A DNA stretch of 8,897 bases from a bacterium (GTDB lineage: Bacteria; JAHJDO01), in assembly GCA_023129655.1 (NCBI GenBank), contig JAGMBN010000046.1:1-8897 (forward strand). The letters are read 5' to 3'. Below are positions 1-7,240 of the stretch, piece by piece. The position numbers were made by a program, and so were the translations under genes. The number at the start of each line of letters is the position of its first letter. Within the stretch, counting starts at the first letter, position 1. The notes under the pieces are model-generated. The model worked only from the letters and a program-made list of their open reading frames with translations, made no database searches and was not told where the DNA came from.

Positions 1-3000
1 GAATAGGGTTGAATATAAACTCATCGTCTTGTCCCGATGTCTGTCGTAGAAAATCGGATATCTTGAATTTATATTTTATACGAAACGGCTCTTCGGGATT
101 ATCTATGTTTGGAAATTCTGTCTTTCCCAAAACGGGTTCTCCAAAGGATTCTGTCAGACCTTTTTCAATATATTTATTCCATAGGTTTTTTTCTATGCCT
201 TCAAGAAAAACAAGACGAAATAAACAGGCTAAATGACCCAGATAGGTTTCCTCTGCCAAACAATTGGATTTTTCGTTAATATCTCTCTTAATATTCATAA
301 CCAAACTTGTCTCTGCGCCATTAGCTGAAAAATCCAAAGAAGGAGTTTTGCATATCTGATAACTAGCTGCATCAAAAACAAGCGCATCCGCACTTGTTAA
401 ATTAGAAGAGATTTCGCCAAATTTAAGATATTTGTTACTTACATCAAGCCAAACATTTTTTCCGCTTAGATTAAGTTTAACAAGCGGTGTTAAAAAAGCG
501 CCATAATATGGCACAGTCATTTCCGCAAATGTATTGGGTCTTACAAGAACATACGTTGCATCCAGTCTCGCTATATTCAACATTACTTTCAGCAAAATAG
601 CTTTATTCCCACTTCTTTTTGTTAAAGTGGATATTGCAGGTTCAAATTTAGCGCTGTTATGTTTAATAGCCCTGTTTATGTAGTAGTATATTGCCTCTGC
701 CTTTTCATGAGAGGAGTTGCAATCCTTTACAATTTCATGGGTAGTATCTTTAAGCAATGATGTCTCAACAGATGTTCCCATAATTAAACTTCTATAGAGA
801 TCATACATTTTATCCAATTTCATAGAAGCCATTACAGTAACATTTGGCATTACATCTTCTTTTGGAGGCATCATAGTCTCTTTTGTAACACTGGGGATAT
901 TGTGGAGCTCAAACTGAACAAGTTTTCTATTGCCTGCCAAATTCTTTCGGGTCGGATGAATCCGACCCCTACATTTTTTAGATATATATGATACATCAAT
1001 ATCTGAGGGGAATATTACAGTATAACGAGACCAGAGAATTGCCTCGTTAAATGCCTGAAAATAGAATGAAGGCAGTCTAAAATAACCTTTAGCAATATTG
1101 TATGATTTATGTTCAACTGTGTATTTATACTCTATTACTGCGTCCTTCTCTAATCCATGAAGCGAGTAAGCCTGTTTTCCCTTTATCTTTGCCGGTTCCA
1201 ATATTGTTCCGTCTTTAAGGAATACTCTTAATTCTTCCAGGTTTCCAGTGATGTAAATTTCACCATATTTCTCCCTTCCTATTTCACTAAGAATTTTGAC
1301 TATCCTGTGTATAGTCTCCTTATAACTGCCGTCTGTATTAAGAATTATAACCTTCCCATTATATAAAGCAGCAGTATAGGCGTTTGGAAGTTCGCTCAGG
1401 TCTTTATTGTCCGAAATTAGTTTTAGTGTATTGAATTTCTTTGGAGTATACAGCGCTGCACTTGCTTTTATTTCAGCTAACAGGTTTCTGAGTTCATAGT
1501 CACGTGGGTCAAGCTTTAAGGCAGTCCTCCATACCTCTATTGCGCTGTTTGTCATATTCTCAGAATAGAAAAGGTTCCCCAATAGTTTGTAGCACATACT
1601 GTATGTCGGGATAATATCCAGAACATCTTTATACTGTTTGTATGCGCTTTCATAGTCTCCCAATTTAGAATATAATCTGCCAAGTTTCAGCCGCAGGTCT
1701 GTTCTCAATGGATCAGCTTCTATGCCGGCACTATACTGTGCTGCTGCCTGGTCATATTTATTTTGCCTGAGTAAAAGAGAGACAGGTATTTTGCCAATTT
1801 TTTCATAGATCTTTTCTGCTTTATTAAACTGATTCCTGTCAGTGTATAATTTTGCTTTGAGCGTTAAGGCGTCTTTTAGCTCCGGATTTATTTTTAGAGC
1901 AAAATCAATGGATTTTTCAGCTTCTAAATCCCATCCTCTCTTTTTGTAAACTCTTCCAAGATCAACGTAGCCAGCAGCAAACTCAGGATTTATTTTTATT
2001 GTATATCTAAATTTTTCTATTGCTTCTTTGTATAACTTGTTTCTCTCAAAATATAAGCCTAATGCCTGTATGGCAGGTACATGCTGGCTGTCATACTTAA
2101 TAGCTTTATTGTAAAAGTCCTTTGCTTTATTTTCTCTTTCTATTTTTGGAAGGAATCCAGCCCGTTCGTACATCCTGCCTATTGCATATAAAAATCCTGA
2201 AAATTTTGGCTGGAGTTCTATAGCCCGATTTAAATATTTTATCCCCTTATCCTGCAGCCCTTGGGAATAAAGGAGTATGCCGATACAGTAATGGTTCAGG
2301 GCTTTATTATCTAAACATTCAATGTCGTTGCGAGTGAGAGTCTCCCGAAGCAATTCGGTTTTAGATTGTCGCGTCGTCCTCCCGAAAGCTTTCGGGACTT
2401 TCGGGACTCCTCGCAATGACGTGATTGATAAGTTATCCATAAACTTTAGATTAGCACACGTTTTTTTCTCTAACTCAGTTATCCTTAACTTAAACGTCCA
2501 GTTGCCTAGTTTTGTGTCGCAAACAGACTTGATAAGCAGAGAATTCCATCCTTCTTCAAGGGAAGCTGGAAATGAATTAGTCAGAGGATAGAAATCCTTA
2601 TATCTATCACATACAGAGATGCATTGATAGTTGACCCATGCTTTCCAAGCGCACTGCGTTTGGATATTTAAGATCACATCCTGTTTAAAGGGAGAATGTA
2701 TGAATGTCAGCGCATAAGCGCATCCAAGGTTTGGTTTAATTATCTGCTTAAAATCAACCAAGCCATTTTTGAAAATGCCATTAAGATGCCTCCAGCGAAC
2801 CTCTCCAGTATATCCCTGATAATTGATATTGAATTTGATCTCTTGTTCCGGAGGGAATTTCTCATAAAAACATGAGCGTCCAAATCTGCCAAATGGGCCT
2901 ATTACTGTCCACTCAGTTACATATCCAAAAGAAGCATATATTTTTTCAGCTTTTTTTGACTGATGATAAAGGTTATAGAATTTTACAAGAACTTGTTTTA

Positions 3001-3331
3001 TGAGAAACCTGTTTCTCTGGTTACTTATTTCTTTTTTTAATACCTTCTCAAGAACCTTAATAGCTTTTTTATGATTTGTGAATTTGCCTGATAAATTTAT
3101 TATTCTTTGTAATAGAACTGTGCTTCTTATAGAATCAGGGTCTTCCTTTAATATCTTTAGCCAGCTATCCAGCATTTCGTCATATTTACCTCTGGCTTCA
3201 TATGCAAAAGACTCAAAATATTGAGTCCCTACCACATTATTTTGTTCAGCATGTAGAGACGCAAAATCTTGCGTCTCTACCATTAAGCATACGAATATTG
3301 TCAGAGCGAAATTTTTAAATAATTTCATCAT
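1..3331 (-). CDS. Exported TPR / DUF3857 / transglutaminase-like protein with degenerate catalytic triad (3' end outside window)
   Basis: The minus-strand frame is open for 1110 codons from ATG 3331 (or the next codon, ATG 3328) to the window edge; I translated all of it and found no stop. Order: short export signal (about 1-17), helical/TPR-like segment (40-135), beta-sandwich module with IGPF at 144-147, linker containing a translated 97-bp repeat (about 305-337), some 7-8 TPRs (about 340-620), DUF3857-like region (about 650-830), transglutaminase-like fold (about 865-965), start of a C-terminal beta region. It aligns along its whole length with the upstream gene. Against that copy's GDCKDKSLL, this one reads RSGNKAILL, so the nucleophilic Cys becomes Gly (about 908). 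FNHAI becomes FLTPL (His to Thr, about 948). WLD keeps its Asp (963). I infer an inactive, possibly binding or scaffolding, paralogue. Its first codon overlaps the upstream stop (ATGA), so translation is probably coupled. By comparison about 120 residues lie beyond the window. Substrate and role are unknown. Confidence 0.9.
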   Translation of the reverse strand, partial: MMKLFKNFALTIFVCLMVETQDFASLHAEQNNVVGTQYFESFAYEARGKYDEMLDSWLKILKEDPDSIRSTVLLQRIINLSGKFTNHKKAIKVLEKVLKKEISNQRNRFLIKQVLVKFYNLYHQSKKAEKIYASFGYVTEWTVIGPFGRFGRSCFYEKFPPEQEIKFNINYQGYTGEVRWRHLNGIFKNGLVDFKQIIKPNLGCAYALTFIHSPFKQDVILNIQTQCAWKAWVNYQCISVCDRYKDFYPLTNSFPASLEEGWNSLLIKSVCDTKLGNWTFKLRITELEKKTCANLKFMDNLSITSLRGVPKVPKAFGRTTRQSKTELLRETLTRNDIECLDNKALNHYCIGILLYSQGLQDKGIKYLNRAIELQPKFSGFLYAIGRMYERAGFLPKIERENKAKDFYNKAIKYDSQHVPAIQALGLYFERNKLYKEAIEKFRYTIKINPEFAAGYVDLGRVYKKRGWDLEAEKSIDFALKINPELKDALTLKAKLYTDRNQFNKAEKIYEKIGKIPVSLLLRQNKYDQAAAQYSAGIEADPLRTDLRLKLGRLYSKLGDYESAYKQYKDVLDIIPTYSMCYKLLGNLFYSENMTNSAIEVWRTALKLDPRDYELRNLLAEIKASAALYTPKKFNTLKLISDNKDLSELPNAYTAALYNGKVIILNTDGSYKETIHRIVKILSEIGREKYGEIYITGNLEELRVFLKDGTILEPAKIKGKQAYSLHGLEKDAVIEYKYTVEHKSYNIAKGYFRLPSFYFQAFNEAILWSRYTVIFPSDIDVSYISKKCRGRIHPTRKNLAGNRKLVQFELHNIPSVTKETMMPPKEDVMPNVTVMASMKLDKMYDLYRSLIMGTSVETSLLKDTTHEIVKDCNSSHEKAEAIYYYINRAIKHNSAKFEPAISTLTKRSGNKAILLKVMLNIARLDATYVLVRPNTFAEMTVPYYGAFLTPLVKLNLSGKNVWLDVSNKYLKFGEISSNLTSADALVFDAASYQICKTPSLDFSANGAETSLVMNIKRDINEKSNCLAEETYLGHLACLFRLVFLEGIEKNLWNKYIEKGLTESFGEPVLGKTEFPNIDNPEEPFRIKYKFKISDFLRQTSGQDDEFIFNPI
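949..973 (-). repeat. GTAG-hairpin element A, within the DUF3857-like region
   Basis: Read on the minus strand: TGTAGG, then a perfect stem GGTCGGAT / ATCCGACC around a 2-nt centre. It encodes roughly CRGRIHPTR (787-795), a polar loop between predicted strands of the DUF3857-like domain. The upstream paralogue shows no counterpart. This is the only coding copy here read in the TGT-AGG frame. Confidence 0.75.
2324..2420. repeat. 97-bp imperfect palindromic repeat, translated in frame inside the downstream transglutaminase-like gene
   Basis: The ends are near-perfect inverted repeats: GTCGTTGCGAG at 2324-2334 and CTCGCAATGAC at 2410-2420, one mismatch. Inside are a perfect 18-bp palindrome (2380-2397), a tandem 9-bp repeat CTTTCGGGA (2389-2397 and 2398-2406) and a smaller hairpin CCGAA-GCAA-TTCGG (2345-2358). 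The GTCATTGCGAG ends are those of a dispersed repeat I know from many bacterial genomes, which behaves like a MITE or REP-type element. On the minus strand it encodes about 32 residues (from SLRGVPK to TRND) with no stop. It sits in the linker between the beta-sandwich module and the TPR array, where extra length is likely tolerated. The paralogue has unrelated sequence there. No clear target-site duplication is visible. Confidence 0.85.
3210..3233 (-). repeat. GTAG-hairpin element B, near the N-terminus
   Basis: Minus strand: GTAGG followed by stem GACTCAA / TTGAGTC with a 4-nt loop. Encodes VGTQYFES (34-41), just after the export signal. It lies 19 bp from element C and its peptide resembles that of C (VETQDFAS), matching at 5 of 8 positions. 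Confidence 0.7.
3253..3281 (-). repeat. GTAG-hairpin element C, at the signal peptide boundary
   Basis: Perfect 12-bp arms GTAGAGACGCAA (minus strand) and TTGCGTCTCTAC around a 4-nt loop (arms at 3253-3264 and 3269-3280). Here GTAG is itself paired. Encodes VETQDFASL (18-26), directly after the short hydrophobic core, so it supplies what should be the cleavage region of the export signal. Confidence 0.8.
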
Positions 3332-6300
3332 TCAACCGCAGGTTTCTTTTTAATTATTACTTCCTTGTTTTCGTTCTTATCTACGTCTGCAGCGAATTTA
3401 CGAAATTCCGGATACTCTTCAGGCGAAATTCTTGAGACATCTAACCGAAACTTTACTTTAACCATAACCTTATCAGGTAATTTACTGTATGCTATTGATA
3501 AAGAGCCGAATTTGCTTTTTAGGTCAACACGTTTAGGCAAGTGATTTGATTCATAACCTTGCGGAAGTAAGAATTCAGTGGTTCTATTCTCTGTAAATGG
3601 ATACGAAAGCAGGAGATCATGTTTTCGTATACTGCTTGAAGCGTACCTTTGAGTAAGTTTGTGACGAATCATAACCGGATTAAATGAAAAGCCTTCAGAA
3701 ACAGGTTTTAAGAATTTTGGCACACTAACAGCGTAATTGTATTTTATAGGAGTATCCAGCCCGGATAAATCAGGAAAGTGAATATTTATTACTTGCGCGC
3801 CTTCAAATATGGTGTTTAATAATTTTTCAAACTCCTCCTTCTGCTTTGAAGGAATTTGGAAAAAGTATCTAATTCCGGGACAGAATGCTCCTGTAACTAC
3901 TTCTGTTCCGCCAATGTATGCGCTTCCATCGTTTTTTAATAATACATTTTTATCTGAGATGCGGTTATTATGAATGCCTGTGCTGACAGGTATTGTAGAT
4001 AATATGCCCTTTCTCCGCTTCAGGTCTACTACAAACACACAAGCTTCCTGATCCATCCATGGTATCTCATTGATACTGCTATATTCAGCAGTGCCATCAA
4101 GCCAAAGCTCTTTTTTACCATTGAGCTGAACATGACATATTGCGTGATTAAATAAGCCAAGAGAGGCTTGGGAAAAATCAAACCTGCCACGATGTCTTGT
4201 TCTCACAAGTACGATTTCCGAATCTATTCCAGCTTCTTTAAGCATTGTCATAATCAGCAGAGATTTATCCTTACAGTCGCCGAATTTCCTGTTAAATACC
4301 TGACATGCCTTATATGGCTTGTAACCATGTATCCCGAATTCCAAACCTACGTATCTAATCTTTTTAACAACATAATCATATATGGCTCTGATCTTATCAA
4401 TTTCCGTGTTCTTGTTTTCTATCAATGAAGCTACCGTTCTTTTTATTTCAGGAGACGATTTCATCTGTCCCCTTGTAAGATCAGCGTACCACTTGGCCAT
4501 ATCTGTCCAATTCTTAAAGGTAGATACAAGCAGGTATGGAGTGATCTCCGGATAAGGAGGCATATTCAGTTCCTTCTCTATTTTTTCAATATTTCTTTTC
4601 TCCCAGATATAAGTAATGGTATCTGCATGTTTATCATAAATTTTTTGCGAAGAGATATTGAGCTTTGGGCTGTGAAAGTAAAATTTGCGCTGTTTTGGAA
4701 CAATAAGAATATATTTAGAACGAACAATAGGATTTGTATCTTTAAATAAGAACATATTTCCAAAGTAATTACCATATATATTGCCTCCTATATCATTGAC
4801 CTTATATTCAAAATCAATAATATCGCCTTTTTCAAGAGAGCTGAACTTAATAGTTTTTCTTCTGTAATCATAGTATAGCCTATACTGAGGGCTGGATGTG
4901 GATACATCAGAGAACTTGTAATAATCCGTTGTTGTTCCGTCTTCCTTTATAATACGAGCTTTTTTAATAATAACTTCCTGAGTCCCTGGCGCATAATATA
5001 TGTTGAGATGATTAAAATCATTTACACCTTTATTTGTAAGAATTTTAATGACCTGATGCACATATTCAGACGAAGTGCCGTCCATATATACACGTGAAAT
5101 TGCTTTATCAAGAAGATAAACAGCTTCGCTGTCAGTATGTTTTAGGTTATCCGCAGAATTGATTATTGCTGTTATGTTCTCTGTGAAATTCTCTTCATAA
5201 GCTTCTTTCTTTGGACTCACAAATTCCTCATATTTCCTGAGCCATGTATAGTCAGGCTTTATTTTCAAAGCCTTATTAATAAACTCTTCAAACTTTTCAT
5301 AATTACCGATTCGTCTATATAGTAGCCCTAAACTTGAAAGTATTTCATAGTTCTCAGGACAGATAGTCACTGCCTGATTATATACTTTAATGGCTTTACG
5401 GAATTGGTATCTGTTAGCATATATCTTTGCCATGCGGAGATAGCTCCTCGTATCATACGGATTTAATTCTGCCATTTCACATAGTCTATTCAATGCTTCT
5501 GAGTGCTTGCTCGTATTTAGTAAAATTTTAATGATCTTGTCTCTTGCGTAATTATCTGTAAAATTTGTTCTGAGAAGCTTCTGGATATGTTCTTTCTTAT
5601 ATTCGGACAGGTCTCGACCTGTTCCTACATATTTATATGCAGGAACATCTTTAATTTTCTCAAGCAAGGGAGGAATAAGTGGGGCTAAACCTTGTTTTGA
5701 GTAAATGGATGCCTTCAGGCAAATTGCCGGAATAAATGATGGGTTAATATCAAGACATTTATTAACTAAAGGCAATGCTTTTGTCAGGTTATTAGCATTT
5801 AGGTAATATTTTGCCAGTTGATAAAAGGCTATTGTAAAATCAGGATCCAATTCAATAGTTTTCTCCAACAGCTCCCTTCTTTTGTTTGGTTGATGCGCAA
5901 GATTTGCTCCAAGATATGAATAGAAAGGATTATTGGGATTTAACTGGATCGCTTTTGTTATGCATAGAAAATCCTTATGTTCGGTTTCATCATACGGCAG
6001 GCTTTTATTGTATAGATATGCTAAATAATAATGGAGCTGCGCATTATCCGGGTCAGCTTTGATGCTTTCTTCAAGAAAGGATATATTTCCTAAGCTAATC
6101 TTGCCCGTATCTTCCGCAGGAATATGTTCTGCTATCTTTGCAGGTAAATTTGCGCGAACCTTTAGTCTTGATATACGGCTGCCATTTGGAGACGTTATTC
6201 TGAAAAGCAATCCCCATTTCTCCTGTTTTTGACAGAGCTTGATCAGGATTTTGTTCCATCCTTTGTTAAAAAATACTCTTGCATGACTCTGGTCAAATCG

Positions 6301-7047
6301 CACAGAATGATAATTATTATCGCTGAAAACTAAGCTGTTATTTACCCATATCTTAATTGCATCATCATGCCCCATTCTAAATACAACTTCTCTTTTCTTA
6401 TTTGATTTAACAAATGTCAGCAAATAACCACAGGTGTTTTTATTTGGTCTGAAAATAGCTCCAAGGTCAATGAATCCTGACGGAGACTCAATATTTATAT
6501 GTCTCCATTTTACTTTTCTATCCTTACCCTGATATTCAGAAGAAATTTTTATTTCCGTTTCAGGCTGGTACTTTCTGTCAAAACCTGTTTTCCCATCATT
6601 GTCAAATGGTCCTATTGCAAACCAGTTTTGAATAAAACCAAGTTTTGCGCACAAGCTCTTCGCCTTATCAATTTCACCATCTTCAAGGCATAGCTGCAGC
6701 ATAAACCATGTGGCAAGGGATTGATTTGATGTTCTGCCTCTTCTTACATATTTACAGATTTTTAAGACGTTTGTTTTATTACTAATACTAAAACGCATAT
6801 CAAAAATTCTTCTTAGGTATACCTCCTGCTGTATCCTATCAGAAGTTTTTCTAATCAACTTTTCATACACTGCAAATGCTTTATCGTAATTCCCCTTTAC
6901 CTCTTCAGATAGCCCCGAGTTTTCTAATTTGCTGATATCACCTATACTTAGAGTTGTATAGCCTGCAATTGGAACGAAAAGCATAAAAATAAAAACAAGC
7001 GCAAGAAAGGAAAATTTTAAATTGAAAATTTTAAAATTGTTTTTCAT
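3328..7047 (-). CDS. Exported TPR / DUF3857 / transglutaminase-like protein with intact Cys-His-Asp triad
   Basis: Complete 1239-aa protein. Residues 1-30 form a signal peptide: basic start (KNNFKIFNLK), then a hydrophobic run ending near IAG; no lipobox Cys, so probably type I cleavage and an extracytoplasmic site. A helical/TPR-like segment (35-140) is followed by a beta-sandwich module starting at AIGPFDND (144-151, to about 290), which resembles ligand-binding jelly-roll modules. TPRs with the usual P/Y/A/G spacing cover about 320-605. A DUF3857-like region (about 640-800) precedes a transglutaminase-like domain (about 870-990) with GDCKDKS (C925), FNHAI (H968) and LWLD (D984), the expected triad. 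The C-terminal 250 residues look beta-rich. In the family such domains cleave or crosslink amide bonds; this protein's substrate cannot be told from sequence. It is first in a two-gene unit with its inactive paralogue. No in-frame start exists upstream before a stop at 7087-7089. The Shine-Dalgarno is poor: AGAGGA lies about 24 nt away. Residues 473-481 are encoded by a palindromic repeat. Confidence 0.93.
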   Translation of the reverse strand: MKNNFKIFNLKFSFLALVFIFMLFVPIAGYTTLSIGDISKLENSGLSEEVKGNYDKAFAVYEKLIRKTSDRIQQEVYLRRIFDMRFSISNKTNVLKICKYVRRGRTSNQSLATWFMLQLCLEDGEIDKAKSLCAKLGFIQNWFAIGPFDNDGKTGFDRKYQPETEIKISSEYQGKDRKVKWRHINIESPSGFIDLGAIFRPNKNTCGYLLTFVKSNKKREVVFRMGHDDAIKIWVNNSLVFSDNNYHSVRFDQSHARVFFNKGWNKILIKLCQKQEKWGLLFRITSPNGSRISRLKVRANLPAKIAEHIPAEDTGKISLGNISFLEESIKADPDNAQLHYYLAYLYNKSLPYDETEHKDFLCITKAIQLNPNNPFYSYLGANLAHQPNKRRELLEKTIELDPDFTIAFYQLAKYYLNANNLTKALPLVNKCLDINPSFIPAICLKASIYSKQGLAPLIPPLLEKIKDVPAYKYVGTGRDLSEYKKEHIQKLLRTNFTDNYARDKIIKILLNTSKHSEALNRLCEMAELNPYDTRSYLRMAKIYANRYQFRKAIKVYNQAVTICPENYEILSSLGLLYRRIGNYEKFEEFINKALKIKPDYTWLRKYEEFVSPKKEAYEENFTENITAIINSADNLKHTDSEAVYLLDKAISRVYMDGTSSEYVHQVIKILTNKGVNDFNHLNIYYAPGTQEVIIKKARIIKEDGTTTDYYKFSDVSTSSPQYRLYYDYRRKTIKFSSLEKGDIIDFEYKVNDIGGNIYGNYFGNMFLFKDTNPIVRSKYILIVPKQRKFYFHSPKLNISSQKIYDKHADTITYIWEKRNIEKIEKELNMPPYPEITPYLLVSTFKNWTDMAKWYADLTRGQMKSSPEIKRTVASLIENKNTEIDKIRAIYDYVVKKIRYVGLEFGIHGYKPYKACQVFNRKFGDCKDKSLLIMTMLKEAGIDSEIVLVRTRHRGRFDFSQASLGLFNHAICHVQLNGKKELWLDGTAEYSSINEIPWMDQEACVFVVDLKRRKGILSTIPVSTGIHNNRISDKNVLLKNDGSAYIGGTEVVTGAFCPGIRYFFQIPSKQKEEFEKLLNTIFEGAQVINIHFPDLSGLDTPIKYNYAVSVPKFLKPVSEGFSFNPVMIRHKLTQRYASSSIRKHDLLLSYPFTENRTTEFLLPQGYESNHLPKRVDLKSKFGSLSIAYSKLPDKVMVKVKFRLDVSRISPEEYPEFRKFAADVDKNENKEVIIKKKPAVE
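5605..5629 (-). repeat. GTAG-hairpin element D, within the TPR array of the intact transglutaminase-like gene
   Basis: Minus strand: TGTAGG, then stem AACAGGTC / GACCTGTC with one mismatched base pair and a 2-nt centre. Encodes YVGTGRDLS (473-481), in a polar stretch between two TPR helices. The reading frame over GTAG is GTA, as for elements B and C. Confidence 0.75.
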
Positions 7048-7091
7048 AGAATGTACTTTGCAGTATGAATATCCTCTGCAAATTTTTCATT

Positions 7092-7120
7092 AATATAACA
7101 TCTCGCAACTTTACAAGCAA
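7092..7120 (-). promoter_or_regulatory. Candidate sigma-70-type promoter for the transglutaminase-like gene pair
   Basis: On the minus strand TTGCTT (7120-7115) is followed after exactly 17 nt by TATATT (7097-7092). The -10 matches 5 of 6 consensus bases, the -35 only 3 of 6. An AT-rich tract lies just upstream. The predicted leader would be about 35-40 nt. Confidence 0.45.
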
Positions 7121-7165
7121 CAATTTAAAAATTCGAAATTCTTTAATTTTTGTTAAGTGAATTTC

Positions 7166-7194
7166 TTGAAACATAAAACAAAATGTGCTAAAAG
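7166..7194 (+). promoter_or_regulatory. Candidate sigma-70-type promoter for rpe-ffh
   Basis: TTGAAA (7166-7171), a 17-nt spacer, then TAAAAG (7189-7194) preceded by TGC, giving an extended -10 (TGn) feature. The -10 itself is weak (4 of 6). Initiation would fall near 7200, so the transcript would begin with hairpin E. Confidence 0.4.
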
Positions 7195-7200
7195 GATAGA

Positions 7201-7223
7201 GTTCAACATTTTGAACCCCTACA
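7201..7223 (-). repeat. GTAG-hairpin element E, in the rpe leader
   Basis: Minus strand: TGTAGGG followed by stem GTTCAA / TTGAAC with a 4-nt loop. This is the only non-coding member in the window. It ends 3 nt before the rpe ribosome binding site and would lie at the very 5' end of a transcript from the candidate rpe promoter. Confidence 0.65.
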
Positions 7224-7226
7224 TTT

Positions 7227-7231
7227 AGGAG
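7227..7231 (+). promoter_or_regulatory. Ribosome binding site of rpe
   Basis: AGGAG, 9 nt before ATG 7241 and 12 nt before ATG 7244. The spacing favours the first ATG. Confidence 0.75.
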
Positions 7232-7240
7232 CAATTTGGC

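Larger units (their letters stand above)
7048..7240. other. Divergent intergenic spacer between the transglutaminase-like genes and rpe-ffh
   Basis: 193 bp without a convincing gene. It holds one candidate promoter per direction, hairpin E, the rpe ribosome binding site and an AT-rich stretch (7121-7152) that could act as an UP element. I see no operator palindrome other than hairpin E. Confidence 0.7.

Noticed and set aside
2322..2591. Plus-strand 89-codon reading frame over the 97-bp repeat
   Set aside because: It is antisense to the well-supported large gene, runs through the repeat and shows no family features or ribosome binding site.
3280..3300. Lipoprotein signal around C15 (IFVC) of the degenerate paralogue
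   Set aside because: The residues before the Cys do not fit the lipobox (Phe and Val at -2 and -1).
1..3331. Suspicion that the downstream gene is broken, because of several repeats inside it and no stop in the window
   Set aside because: Codon-by-codon reading of the minus strand shows a continuous frame from 3331 to the edge, with recognisable homology to the paralogue throughout. It is truncated only by the window.
4338..4360. Possible sixth GTAGG element (minus strand, within the transglutaminase-like domain)
   Set aside because: No inverted repeat follows the GTAGG, and the residues it encodes (YVGLEFGIHGYKP) are conserved-looking domain sequence.
7011..7039. Tandem AT-rich 14/15-bp repeat over the start of the signal peptide, with a similar inverted stretch at 7121-7140
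   Set aside because: Low-complexity A/T sequence; the similarity (about 16 of 20) is not convincing as a specific element.
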